Virus record (IMG/VR): IMGVR_UViG_3300008108_000147
Location: 1 to 38,508 of that record
Direction: 5' to 3' (one strand)
Source: a virus
DNA: 38,508 bases
Shown: positions 1-8,331 of the stretch, piece by piece
Numbering within the stretch: the first letter of the stretch is position 1
Layout: each line of letters opens with the position of its first letter
Position numbers and translations under genes: made by a program
Notes under the pieces: model-generated
What the model saw: the letters and a program-made list of their open reading frames with translations, nothing else
Database searches by the model: none
What the model was told of the DNA's origin: nothing

Positions 1-2
1 AG

Positions 3-1235
3 ACGAATGCTGGCTCTGCTGACTATGCGTATGAATTATCCATTGGTGATGCGGCTGCAACGCAGAACCTTGGTTATGGTGGGTTTACTTACGGAACCAG
101 CACCTATGGCACCGCGCGCCCTGATGTATCGCCAACAGGTATCGCAGCGGCAGCGACATGGGCGCTTGATAACTGGGGCGAGTATCTGGTGGCTTGCCGG
201 TCTGACGATGGCAAGATTTACGAATGGGATTTGGATACCGCTGGCCGGGCTGATCTGATTTCCACCGCCCCCACGGGTAATTCTTCAATCCTGGTAACGC
301 CAGAGCGGTTTCTGTTCGCGCTTGGAGCGGGCGGTAATCCACGCAAGGTCCAATGGTGTGACCAGGAAGATAACACCGATTGGACGCCATCAGCGACAAA
401 CCAGGCGGGGGATTTCGAGTTATCTACATCCGGCAAGGTGATCTGTGGCGAGCGCACTCGCTACGGGTCTTTGTTGCTGACCACGGTTGATGCTCACTTG
501 GCGACGTACCAAGGCCCGCCATTCGTTTATGGGTTTGAGCGTGTTGGTTATGGTTGCGGGGTGATCAGCGCCCAGGCTTCTGTCAGCATGGATACTGGCG
601 TTGCTTGGATGTCTGACGGTTCGTTCTATGTGTTTGATGGCGCCGTGAAGCCTTTGCGGTCTGATGTGTCGGACTATGTGTTCTCCGACTTCAACTATAA
701 CCAGGCTTCCAAGGTGAATGCGGTTCTTAATATCGAGTTCTTTGAGGTGATCTGGTCTTACCCGTCCGCCGCGTCCAATGAATGTGACCGCTATGTAATC
801 TGGAACTACCGTGAGAATACTTGGTCCATTGGTTCTTGGGCGCGAACAACTGGTGTGGCGGCTGGCGTGTTTGATTATCCCATTCTGATTGATCCCTCTG
901 GTTATGTGTATGATCATGAGGTGGGGTGGAACTACGATGGCGCTTCGCCGTATGCGGAGACGGGGCCGCTGGAAATGGGGAATGGGGACCGGATTATGGT
1001 AGCCCGCCAAGTGGTGCCGGATGAGAAAACGCAGGGCCAGGTAAACGTCAGCTTCAAGACTAGATTCGCGCCAGAGGGTACGGAGAGTACCTTTGGACCT
1101 TACACTATTTCTTCCAAATATACCGATGTCCGTTTTTCAGGGCGCCAGGTTTCCTTCAAGGTAACGGGCGTTCAGTTGGCGGATTGGCGGGTTGGTAACT
1201 TCCGTCTTGAAGCGGTGCCTGGGGGACTTAGGTGA
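3..1235 (+). CDS. Phage tail / DNA stabilisation protein (P22 gp10-like), 5' truncated
   Basis: The frame is open from position 3, so the gene enters from the left edge; 410 codons are visible and the start is missing. An internal ATG at 189 is not the start, because the upstream frame reads as sensible protein. Motifs such as KVQWCDQEDNTDWTPSATNQ, YGCGVISAQASV, DGSFYVFDG and DRYVIWNYRENTW recur in podoviral proteins annotated as packaged-DNA stabilisation or tail hub proteins, rich in beta strand. It would act in the virion at the head-tail junction. It overlaps the next gene by GTGA, and ejection-type genes follow. The family assignment is from motif memory; the structural role is fairly safe. 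Confidence 0.7.
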   Translation, partial: TNAGSADYAYELSIGDAAATQNLGYGGFTYGTSTYGTARPDVSPTGIAAAATWALDNWGEYLVACRSDDGKIYEWDLDTAGRADLISTAPTGNSSILVTPERFLFALGAGGNPRKVQWCDQEDNTDWTPSATNQAGDFELSTSGKVICGERTRYGSLLLTTVDAHLATYQGPPFVYGFERVGYGCGVISAQASVSMDTGVAWMSDGSFYVFDGAVKPLRSDVSDYVFSDFNYNQASKVNAVLNIEFFEVIWSYPSAASNECDRYVIWNYRENTWSIGSWARTTGVAAGVFDYPILIDPSGYVYDHEVGWNYDGASPYAETGPLEMGNGDRIMVARQVVPDEKTQGQVNVSFKTRFAPEGTESTFGPYTISSKYTDVRFSGRQVSFKVTGVQLADWRVGNFRLEAVPGGLR

Positions 1236-1438
1236 GATTGCCCCCAGCCACCAACTCTTATGATAGTTCTAACGAGCAGACAGCCCGCGCCTTGTTGGAG
1301 CGGGCTGATGATGAGAACCACAAGAAGAACCGCGATCTGGAGGTAAGCCCAGGCCGGTTGATCTTGAAATCCCCTGACGGAACACGGTGGAGCATCACTG
1401 TGGATAATTCAGGGGTGGTGGCTGCTACAGCGCTATGA
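1232..1438 (+). CDS. Small conserved phage tail-region protein
   Basis: A 68-residue protein starting with GTG inside the stop of the previous gene (GTGA overlap). The first half is polar and probably helical (EQTARALLERADDENHKKNR). The second half is a short beta-type segment with GRLILKSPDGTRW and a VDNSGVV turn, typical of small proteins beside podoviral tail genes. It is translationally coupled on both sides, so it is very likely expressed with the virion module. Its biochemical role is unknown. Confidence 0.65.
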   Translation: MRLPPATNSYDSSNEQTARALLERADDENHKKNRDLEVSPGRLILKSPDGTRWSITVDNSGVVAATAL

Positions 1439-1812
1439 CCCTGTTCGAAGCTGAGTTCGAGAGGTGTTCAAAGTGGCTTCAAGATGCGCTTGATTATGCG
1501 GGTAATACGCATGATCTCCATCATGTAGCCAAGGGCATCAAAGAAGGGCATTTTCAGTTCTGGCCCGCCCCTGAAGCGGCGATTGTCACAGAACTTATTT
1601 ACTATCCGAAGTTCACCATTCTCCATGCTTGGCTGGTTGGCGGTCAGTTGGAACAGGTGATCGAGATGATCCCATCATTGGATGCTTATGGGCGTGCTTT
1701 TGGGTGTTCTAAATTAACAGGGTGCGGGCGCGCAGGGTGGGTTCGTGCTTTGAAGCGGCATGGTTTTGAAGGTATAATGACCACAGTTTCTAAGGAGATA
1801 CGCCATGTCTAA
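1435..1812 (+). CDS. Conserved phage protein, virion module, function unknown
   Basis: A 125-residue protein whose ATG overlaps the previous stop. The centre (AAIVTELIYYPKFTILHAWLVGGQLEQV) and the C-terminal GCSKLTGCGRAGWVRALKRHGF pattern resemble a family found beside internal virion protein genes in podoviruses. The hydrophobic strand followed by a GR-GW motif faintly recalls an acetyltransferase fold, but no cofactor-binding loop can be assigned. The last codons overlap the start of the next gene at 1805. The CDS is secure; the function is not. Confidence 0.65.
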   Translation: MTLFEAEFERCSKWLQDALDYAGNTHDLHHVAKGIKEGHFQFWPAPEAAIVTELIYYPKFTILHAWLVGGQLEQVIEMIPSLDAYGRAFGCSKLTGCGRAGWVRALKRHGFEGIMTTVSKEIRHV

Positions 1813-2683
1813 GGGCGGCGGGACATCGACGCAGACGCAATCCAGCCAACTTGACCCCGATGTCAAGGAACGGATGCTGGCGAATTATGACTTCGCCCTG
1901 GACGTTGCTAATCGTGATTATCAGATTTACCCCTATCAGCGGATAGCGGGCTTCACGCCGTTGCAAGAAGCGTCCTTCCAGCGGGTGGGTGAAGTGGCGG
2001 GTTCTGCCCAGCAGCCGATTACTCAGGCCCAGGCTTTAGCCCGCCAGGCTGGCGCCTATACGCCGGGCACCATTGCTTCAGGGATGGCGGCTTACCAGAA
2101 CCCGTACACGCAACAGGTGATTGATACTACGCTGGCGGATATTGATCGTTCACGCCAGATGGCAAACCAGCAAACCGCCGCGCAGGCAGTGAGGGCGCGG
2201 GCGTTTGGCGGTTCACGCCAGGGTGTGGCGGAAGCCGAGACTAACCGGGCGGCGATGGAGCAAGCGGCCCGCACTGCCGCGCAATTGCGTTCCCAGGGCT
2301 TCCAGCAGGCGGGCGAAATGGCTGGCCGTGACATTGGTTACGGGTTGCAGGGGAACCAGCAGGCCCTTGCCGCTGCCCAGCAGCTTGGCGCCCTTGGCGC
2401 CCTTGGTCAGACGGCTGGGCTTACCGGCGCGCAGGCTATGTTCCAATCTGGCGAACAGCAGCGCGGGTTGACCCAGGCGAATATGACGCAGGCTTATGAG
2501 GACTTCCTGCGCCAGTTCCAGTATCCGGTGGAGCAGTTGCGGATTCGCCAAAGTGCGCTTGGGATGGCTCCGATGGGGCAGACCACCACGACGGAAACCA
2601 CGCCTTCCTTCTTGCAGCAAGTTGGCACCATTGGTCAGGCTGCTGGCGGCTTGGCTAATGCCTTTAATCTCCTGTTCCGGTAA
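1805..2683 (+). CDS. Putative internal virion / DNA ejection protein A
   Basis: A 292-residue, Gln- and Ala-rich, largely helical protein. It carries the hallmark segments YQNPYTQQVIDTTLADIDR and ARAFGGSRQGVAEAE seen in ejection or internal core proteins of marine and environmental podoviruses, and it ends in a hydrophobic Gly/Ala helix (VGTIGQAAGGLANAFNLLF). Such proteins are packed in the head or portal and pass into the cell envelope with the DNA. It overlaps the preceding gene and lies directly before two larger virion proteins, the usual three-gene ejection set. The family call comes from motifs seen here; the role in ejection is inferred. Confidence 0.7.
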   Translation: MSKGGGTSTQTQSSQLDPDVKERMLANYDFALDVANRDYQIYPYQRIAGFTPLQEASFQRVGEVAGSAQQPITQAQALARQAGAYTPGTIASGMAAYQNPYTQQVIDTTLADIDRSRQMANQQTAAQAVRARAFGGSRQGVAEAETNRAAMEQAARTAAQLRSQGFQQAGEMAGRDIGYGLQGNQQALAAAQQLGALGALGQTAGLTGAQAMFQSGEQQRGLTQANMTQAYEDFLRQFQYPVEQLRIRQSALGMAPMGQTTTTETTPSFLQQVGTIGQAAGGLANAFNLLFR

Positions 2684-2694
2684 GGAGCCGCGCA

Positions 2695-4455
2695 ATGTCT
2701 GAATTTCTATCGCGTCTTTTTGGTGGCGGGGAACCGACAAGCGGGGGTGATCCGGTGCCGGATCAGAGTCCTTATGCTGATCTTTCCCCGGACCAAAGGC
2801 GCCTTTTAGGCATTGCCGCCATGCAGGACGCTTTTGCTGCCTTGGCTGGCCAGCGGGGCGGGGCGCTTCAGAGCGTGATGCCCGTCACCAATATGTTGCA
2901 ACAGCAGCAAAACCAGCGGCGCTATCAAGAGGCTGTAAGTCGGTTTGCTTCTGGCGGTGAGCCGACAAGCACGGCAGCGGCAGCAGCCGCCGCAGGGGCA
3001 GCGGCTCCGTCTGCTGCGCCGGTACGGGCGCCTGCATCTGCTGACGAAACCAATGGACCGTTTAGCCGTGCTGCGATTGGTCGCGCGCTGGATGTTCTTG
3101 GCCGAGCCGAAGCCCGTGGTCCTGGTGTCGTCAATTCTCAGGGCTATGCGGGGCAATATCAGATTGGTGCGCCTTTGGCTGCTGATGCTGGTGTCTATCG
3201 TCCTGCGCCTGGCGAAATCAGTCGCCGGGGTGAATGGAACGGGCAATGGGGTGGCACTTTCAACATCCCCGGTTTTGAGAATGTCCGTACATTGCGTGAC
3301 TTCTTGGAAAACCCAGACGCCCAGCGTCGTGCTGCTGAATTGGCGATGCAAGTTCAGGCTGGCCGCATGACTTCTATGGGGCTTCCGGGTGCAATTGGGC
3401 GTAATGTTGGTGGTAACGAAGTGACGCCAGAGGCTCTTTTGCAGGGCGCTTGGCTCGGCGGTCCTGGCGGGGTTCAGGCGCTTGTTGAGCGTGGCGAAGA
3501 TAGGCGCGATGTTCTGGGAACGCCTGTTAGCCGCTGGATGGGCTTGCGGGGTGCCCAGGCACAAGCGCAACCAACCAGTGCCCAAGCGGCTCCCACTCAG
3601 GCGCAGCCAGCCCCAGCCGGGCAACCTACTTCTGGTGCGCCGTCACTCCGTCCGATTTCTGCTGAAGAACGCCGTTTGTTGGCTTCGCTTCCGCCAGAGA
3701 TTGGCTGGCGTATTCTGGCTGAACGGGCGAACCCGACGCGGGTTGGTTTGCAGCCGGTGATGGTGGAAGAACCTGGCCCCAATGGCGAGCGTGTTGTGGT
3801 ACCGTACTTCCCGACACAAACGGGTGAATTGCGGCGCGGTCAACTTCCGCCGGGCGCGCGGGTTGCGGAGGGGATTCGTACGGTTGATATGGGGACAGGA
3901 ACAGGTATTCTTGGTGGGCGTACTGGCACCCCAATGGGGGTGGTTCCACGTGATACCGCAGGACGGGAACGTGAAGAACGAGTGGGCCAAGCCCAAGGGA
4001 TTGATATTGCAAAAGCCCCTGAAATTATATCAACTTCAAATAGAAGTATTTCCCAAATTAATGAGGTTCTAAATCATCCAGCATTTAGTACGGCATCTGG
4101 TGTTTTGTCGCCGCTGCAAAATATTCCCGGTACATCAGCTTATGATTTCGGGCGACGTTTGGAACAATTGCAGGGCGTAGCATTTTTACAAGCGTTTGAT
4201 TCTCTTAGAGGAGCGGGCGCGGTTAGTAACCGTGAAGGTGAAATTGCCCAAGCTGCGATTGCCAGAATCAAGGCTGGTCTTTCTCCGTCAGATTTACGCA
4301 AAGCGCTTGATGAATTACGGATGATTGCTGAAGCTGCTAAAGAAAAAGGACTTGCAGCAGCCCAAGGCAGGCCAGCACCAGCTTTGCAAGAACCAAGCCC
4401 GCAATCACAACAACCACGCCTTCGCTACAATCCCGCAACCCAAAGGGTTGAATAA
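2695..4455 (+). CDS. Virion protein with transglycosylase-like motif (ejection protein B)
   Basis: A 586-residue protein. Residues 1-95 are a structural head, 96-118 an Ala/Pro linker, and about 130-290 hold a segment with Glu139 in GRAEARGP followed by YAGQYQIG (151-158). That recalls the catalytic Glu and G-x-YQ pattern of lysozyme or transglycosylase folds. After another Ala/Gln/Pro linker (300-320), a C-terminal domain (about 435-545) has DSLRGAGAVSNREGE, a pattern common in phage virion proteins. The expected role is local wall digestion during DNA entry, as for T7 gp16. Base composition becomes clearly AT-richer from about 3990, suggesting that the C-terminal domain was exchanged. Enzymatic activity is an inference. 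Confidence 0.65.
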   Translation: MSEFLSRLFGGGEPTSGGDPVPDQSPYADLSPDQRRLLGIAAMQDAFAALAGQRGGALQSVMPVTNMLQQQQNQRRYQEAVSRFASGGEPTSTAAAAAAAGAAAPSAAPVRAPASADETNGPFSRAAIGRALDVLGRAEARGPGVVNSQGYAGQYQIGAPLAADAGVYRPAPGEISRRGEWNGQWGGTFNIPGFENVRTLRDFLENPDAQRRAAELAMQVQAGRMTSMGLPGAIGRNVGGNEVTPEALLQGAWLGGPGGVQALVERGEDRRDVLGTPVSRWMGLRGAQAQAQPTSAQAAPTQAQPAPAGQPTSGAPSLRPISAEERRLLASLPPEIGWRILAERANPTRVGLQPVMVEEPGPNGERVVVPYFPTQTGELRRGQLPPGARVAEGIRTVDMGTGTGILGGRTGTPMGVVPRDTAGREREERVGQAQGIDIAKAPEIISTSNRSISQINEVLNHPAFSTASGVLSPLQNIPGTSAYDFGRRLEQLQGVAFLQAFDSLRGAGAVSNREGEIAQAAIARIKAGLSPSDLRKALDELRMIAEAAKEKGLAAAQGRPAPALQEPSPQSQQPRLRYNPATQRVE

Positions 4456-4457
4456 CC

Positions 4458-6152
4458 ATGCCCATCGTCACGCTCCCTTCCGGCCAAGAAATCGAGTTTC
4501 CAGAAGGTATGTCGCCAGACGCCATGGCGTCCGCCATCAGGCGGATGCAGGCTGGAGGCGCAGAGCCTTCAACCACCATGGGTTCTATTGCCCAAGGGGC
4601 CTTCGATCCAATCCAAGGGGGCGCGCAGGCACTCACGCAAATGTTGCCGCGTGGTGTTGTTGAAGCGGTTAATGCGGCTACTGGTGCGGTGAACAGGGCG
4701 CCGGTTATTGGCCCGATTACTCGCGCGCTTGGTATGACGCCAGCAACGCCAGAAGACATCCAACAGCAGACAGTGGCGCGGGAGCGGGCTTACCAACAGT
4801 CTCGCGTGGCTGCTGGTGATACAGGTGTCGATCTTCCCCGTATGGCGGGCAGTTTGGTTCCTGCTACGGCTTTGGCCTTGGCTACACGCAATCCGCAATC
4901 TTTGGCTGGCTCTATTGGGGTTGGTGGTTTGCAAGGTGCGGCTCTTGGTCTTGCGGAGCCGGTAACTTCTGGCGAGTTCGCGGAGCAAAAGCCGCAACAG
5001 GTCGGCACGAGCGCCATGCTTGGCGCTATTGGCGGTCCTCTTGGTTATGCGCTTGGTCGCGCCATTGCGCCGAAGCTTCCGGCTGGGGTTCAAGAGTTGG
5101 CGGCTGAAGGTGTTCAAATGACGCCCGGCCAGGTAATGGGGGGCATTCCCCGTTCTATTGAAAGCGCGCTGACTTCTGTTCCGGTGCTTGGCCCGCGTAT
5201 TGCGGGCGCCATGCGTGAATCTGTTGAGACATTCAACACAGCGGCGGCTAATCGGGCGCTAGAGCCGATTGGGCAAAAGATCGTTTCTGGCCCGGTTGGT
5301 CGTGAATTAATTGACACTGTTGGTGGCATCATTTCCAACAGGTATGATGACATCATTTCTCGCGCTTCGCCTTTAGCGCCTGACCAAGAGTTAGGGCGCG
5401 ATCTGGCGAATGTGATGCGAACCAATCTGACGCCGGAAATGTCAGGGCTTTTGCGCCGCGAGTTGGATGATAAGTTGATCAGCCAACTGCAAAGCGGGCA
5501 ACTTACAGCGGATCAATACAAAAACATTGTAAGCGATATGCGGAAGCTTGGCGAAAGCTACAGCGGCTCCGCCATGGCTTCTGAACGTAGTTTGGGTGAC
5601 GCATTCAAGAAGGTGCGTAGCGCCATGCAAGATTGGTTTGAACGCACCAATCCGAACTTGGCGCCTGATCTTAAAAAGGCTGATGAGGCTTACGCCAACT
5701 TCATGCGGGTGAACCGTGCCGCTGCAAGCCCAGGCGCGGTTGAGGGGGTGTTTAGTCCAGCGCAACTTTCCGCTGCCGTACGGGCTGGCGATGCGTCTGT
5801 AAACCGTGGACGCTTTGCCCGTGGCGAAGCACTGATGCAAGACCTATCAGATCGTGCGCGTGGTGTACTGCCGCCTACTGTCAATGACTCAGGGACGGCA
5901 ACACGCCAAGCCGTGGGCGGCGCCCTTACTGGTGGCGCGGGGTTCAGTTATCCAATCCCTACGCTTATGGCTCTCGCTGGCTTGTATGGCGCCTATACGC
6001 CAGCAGCCCGCCAAGCTTTCCAGCGGGCGATGGTGGCACCACGCGGCCCTGCGATGCAGGCGCTTGGGCAAAATGTGGCTGGTGCCGGTGGGGCGATGCT
6101 ACAGCCCGCCCTTAATCCATTGGTAAATCCGCAAGAAAGCCTCTTGCAATAG
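4458..6152 (+). CDS. Putative DNA ejection protein C, membrane-interacting
   Basis: A 564-residue protein starting 2 bases after the previous stop. The first 30 residues (VTLPSGQEIEFPEGMSPDAM) form a small module often found at the N-terminus of phage ejection proteins. Residues 120-200 are Ala/Gly-rich with amphipathic or hydrophobic helices, and another such stretch lies near 490-550, suiting passage through or into a membrane. The middle (about 240-420) is helical and charged. As the third of three consecutive virion proteins it fits the large ejection protein position (P22 gp16 or T7 gp16 analogue). No enzymatic motif was seen. Confidence 0.65.
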   Translation: MPIVTLPSGQEIEFPEGMSPDAMASAIRRMQAGGAEPSTTMGSIAQGAFDPIQGGAQALTQMLPRGVVEAVNAATGAVNRAPVIGPITRALGMTPATPEDIQQQTVARERAYQQSRVAAGDTGVDLPRMAGSLVPATALALATRNPQSLAGSIGVGGLQGAALGLAEPVTSGEFAEQKPQQVGTSAMLGAIGGPLGYALGRAIAPKLPAGVQELAAEGVQMTPGQVMGGIPRSIESALTSVPVLGPRIAGAMRESVETFNTAAANRALEPIGQKIVSGPVGRELIDTVGGIISNRYDDIISRASPLAPDQELGRDLANVMRTNLTPEMSGLLRRELDDKLISQLQSGQLTADQYKNIVSDMRKLGESYSGSAMASERSLGDAFKKVRSAMQDWFERTNPNLAPDLKKADEAYANFMRVNRAAASPGAVEGVFSPAQLSAAVRAGDASVNRGRFARGEALMQDLSDRARGVLPPTVNDSGTATRQAVGGALTGGAGFSYPIPTLMALAGLYGAYTPAARQAFQRAMVAPRGPAMQALGQNVAGAGGAMLQPALNPLVNPQESLLQ

Positions 6153-6159
6153 GACCATC

Positions 6160-7179
6160 ATGGTAGCCAAGACAGACCGCGCCGCCATCAAGGCGGCTTA
6201 TGAAGCGGTAGCGAAGCACGGCTCCGTGATGGTAGCTGCGAAAGCAAACGGGCTACCGTATGAGACAATGCGGAGCCGTTACCAGCGCGCCATGCAGTTG
6301 TACAACAAGCCAGACATTCGCAGTTCAGCCCGCAGCCTGGCGCGCGAGCCGATCAGCAAGCCATGGTCTGAGAGTGAGGAACACAACAGCGCCCTGGTGA
6401 TGGAGGTTCCCGCCATCAAGGACGGGGTGGGAATAGTATTTTCGGACTGCCACTGGCGGTCATTAAGCCAACCGCGCAGCTTGTCACATGAAGCCCTTTT
6501 GATTCTAGCCCGGCACATAAAGCCGGGCTTTTTGTTTTGTAATGGCGATGCGCTGGATATGGGGTCTGTCTCCCGCCATCCGCCGCTGATGTGGGCAGAC
6601 AACCAGAAGCCCAATGTAGCGGAGGAACTCGCCGCCGGGCAGACCCACTTACGGGAGTTAAGGGAAGCCGCTGGCGATCCCACTTGTTACTGGATCAGGG
6701 GCAACCATGATGACCGTTACGATAAATATCTTGCTGCCCATGCTGCCGCTTTTGAAGGGATGGGTGCCTTTAGTCTTCAGGACCAGTTTATAGATTGGCC
6801 TATGACCTATCGCCTTGATGTGGGGGACGTTTCTTTTGTCCACCGCTACCATGGCGGAATCCACGCGGGATATAACAATGCCAGCCGCAGCGGCAGAACC
6901 ATTATATCCGGCGACACCCATGCCCTGGATGTGCGCCCTCTGAACCATTGGTCTAAGCGCCTTTATGGCGTTCAAACCGGGATGCTGGGCGATCCTAATT
7001 GGCCACAGTTCAACTATCGCCTGGGCATCCCAGGGCACCAGCAGCAGGGCTTTGTGGTGCTTACTTGGCGCGATGGCGCCTTGGCACCGCCAGAGACTTG
7101 CGAGGTAGTGGATGGTGCCGCATGGTTCCGGGGCCAGGTGATTTGCGGGCGTGTACGGATCAAAGCCGGACGGGGGTAG
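6160..7179 (+). CDS. Calcineurin-like metallophosphoesterase with N-terminal HTH
   Basis: A 339-residue protein. Residues 8-45 form a helix-turn-helix-like segment (GSVMVAAKANGLPYETMRSRY). A metallophosphoesterase core follows with the usual metal-ligand motifs in order: SDCHW (95-99), NGDALD (128-133), GNHDDR (181-186), HRYHGG (228-233) and GDTH (251-254). All expected ligands are present, so a two-metal phosphohydrolase is likely; the substrate is unknown, and DNA or a nucleotide is plausible given the HTH. It lies between ejection and lysis genes, so it should be expressed late. An intrinsic-terminator-shaped sequence lies inside the coding region at 6507-6538. Confidence 0.88.
   Translation: MVAKTDRAAIKAAYEAVAKHGSVMVAAKANGLPYETMRSRYQRAMQLYNKPDIRSSARSLAREPISKPWSESEEHNSALVMEVPAIKDGVGIVFSDCHWRSLSQPRSLSHEALLILARHIKPGFLFCNGDALDMGSVSRHPPLMWADNQKPNVAEELAAGQTHLRELREAAGDPTCYWIRGNHDDRYDKYLAAHAAAFEGMGAFSLQDQFIDWPMTYRLDVGDVSFVHRYHGGIHAGYNNASRSGRTIISGDTHALDVRPLNHWSKRLYGVQTGMLGDPNWPQFNYRLGIPGHQQQGFVVLTWRDGALAPPETCEVVDGAAWFRGQVICGRVRIKAGRG
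6507..6538 (+). terminator. Terminator-like hairpin inside the phosphoesterase gene
   Basis: AGCCCGGC (6507-6514) pairs perfectly with GCCGGGCT (6522-6529) around a 7-base loop, and a T-rich tract (TTTTTGTTTT) follows. This is the classic intrinsic terminator shape, yet it lies within codons for ARHIKPGFLFC of the metallophosphoesterase. It could attenuate expression of the distal half and of the lysis genes downstream when translation lags. Confidence 0.55.
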
Positions 7180-7181
7180 CC

Positions 7182-7430
7182 ATGAGACGGATAAAGATCG
7201 TCGATTCGGATGCGCCAGGGGAACACCACGAGGTGTCCTTTGCCGAAGCCGCCCAGCAGATGATTGCAACCGCCCTGGCGGATGGTGCGGTGGCAATCAT
7301 GGTTACTTGGGAGACACCATCCGGCTACAAGTATGCAGCAGTTCCCTACTCCCATGCGGTGCTGCGTGGTCTGTCGGATCAGGCATATTCGGAACTTTGG
7401 ATTAAGCCCGAAGAAACGGAGGATGATTAA
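7182..7430 (+). CDS. Small hypothetical protein before the holin
   Basis: An 82-residue acidic protein. Its ATG at 7182 comes 2 bases after the phosphoesterase stop, preceded by GGACGGGGG-type purines, and its stop overlaps the holin start. It looks like a compact alpha/beta domain (strand IKIVDS, helix EAAQQMIATALADG, strand AVAIMVTW, then YKYAAVPYS) with an acidic tail. No recognised motif. Its position suggests co-expression with lysis genes; the function is unknown. Confidence 0.6.
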   Translation: MRRIKIVDSDAPGEHHEVSFAEAAQQMIATALADGAVAIMVTWETPSGYKYAAVPYSHAVLRGLSDQAYSELWIKPEETEDD

Positions 7431-7822
7431 TGTTCGCGGCTTTGCTGCCTGTACTGGCGCCGATTCTGGGAGATGTAATTCGCCGCCTTGTCCCTGATCA
7501 GGGAGAGCAGGGGCGAATCGAGGCTGAACTATCCATCGCCCTGATGCAACGCGCCCAGGAGATCGAGACTGCCGCTGCTGATATTGTGAAGACGGAGGCG
7601 GCTTCTGAACATTGGCTAACCGCCACTTGGCGCCCGGTGGTCATGCTGGTGCTGACGGCGTTGATTGTGGCCCGGTGGCTTGGGTATAGCGCCCCAGGTA
7701 TCTCAGAGGCGGAGGCGCTGAAGCTATGGTCTATCGTGGAGATTGGCTTGGGCGGTTACGTCATTGGGCGATCCGCCGAAAAGATAGCCCCAGTAATGGC
7801 GGAGGCAATGAAGCGCCGGTAG
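7430..7822 (+). CDS. Holin, 3TM family (GTA holin-like)
   Basis: A 130-residue protein. It has an N-terminal hydrophobic segment (MFAALLPVLAPILGDVI), a charged amphipathic helix with QGRIEAELSIALMQ, the family signature ASEHWLTATWRPVVMLVLTA (about 62-81), and a further hydrophobic stretch (LWSIVEIGLGGYVIGRS). This matches the holin_3TM superfamily common in alphaproteobacterial phages and gene transfer agents. It would form holes in the inner membrane to release the endolysin. Its start overlaps the preceding stop, and the endolysin follows immediately in another frame. Confidence 0.88.
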   Translation: MFAALLPVLAPILGDVIRRLVPDQGEQGRIEAELSIALMQRAQEIETAAADIVKTEAASEHWLTATWRPVVMLVLTALIVARWLGYSAPGISEAEALKLWSIVEIGLGGYVIGRSAEKIAPVMAEAMKRR

Positions 7823-8331
7823 ATCGGTTTCTACCATGCCTGAAGATTATTCTACACCATGAGGGCGGCTGGGCAGACCATCCAAAAGACCCTGGCGGCG
7901 CAACTATGCGGGGTGTTACTCTAGCGACGTATCAGAAGTTCCTTGGCCGGAAAGCCACCAAAGACGAACTCAGGAGAATCAGCGATGGCGAGTTGGAAGC
8001 GATTTATCGAAGTTATTACTGGGAGCCTGCTGCTTGTGGCCGGATGCCTAGTGGCGTTGATCTGGTTGTTTTTGATATGGCCGTTAACGCAGGCGTTAAA
8101 CGCGCTATCCGCATATTGCAAGAAAGTGTGGCTTGTGCAGCGGATGGAATCGTGGGGCCGCAAACTGTGGCGGCGGTGGCGAAACAAGACCCACTATTTC
8201 TAATTCGTCAGTATTCAGATGGGCGCCGGGCTTTCTACCAGGGGCTGGGCGCTTACGTCACATTCGGCAGGGGCTGGCTTCGCCGTGTCGATGAGGTGGA
8301 AGCCGAAGCCATCAAAGGAGCGAAGAAATGA
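7726..8331 (+). CDS. Endolysin: GH108 N-acetylmuramidase with PG-binding domain
   Basis: The core begins with VDRFLPCLKIILHHEGGW, where the HEGG Glu is the expected catalytic residue, followed by DHPKDPGGATMRGVT and YYWEPAACGRMP. The C-terminal half (GRMPSGVDLVVFDMAVNAGVKRA through the ADGIVGPQT motif) fits the peptidoglycan-binding domain paired with GH108. It would cleave glycan strands after holin opening. The only standard upstream start is ATG 7726, deep within the holin gene, which adds about 31 residues unlike the family. The family-like N-terminus begins at a GTA codon (7819), so the true start is unresolved. It overlaps the next gene by ATGA. Confidence 0.85.
   Translation: MVYRGDWLGRLRHWAIRRKDSPSNGGGNEAPVDRFLPCLKIILHHEGGWADHPKDPGGATMRGVTLATYQKFLGRKATKDELRRISDGELEAIYRSYYWEPAACGRMPSGVDLVVFDMAVNAGVKRAIRILQESVACAADGIVGPQTVAAVAKQDPLFLIRQYSDGRRAFYQGLGAYVTFGRGWLRRVDEVEAEAIKGAKK

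Noticed and set aside
7-258. 83-codon plus-strand frame at the left edge
   Set aside because: A different frame at the same place gives a continuous, family-like tail protein from position 3; this frame is Met/Arg-rich noise. It also shows that the window ends do not join directly in frame.
7790-7822. Programmed -1 frameshift joining holin and endolysin
   Set aside because: The frames differ by -1, but no slippery heptamer or convincing downstream structure was found near the holin stop.
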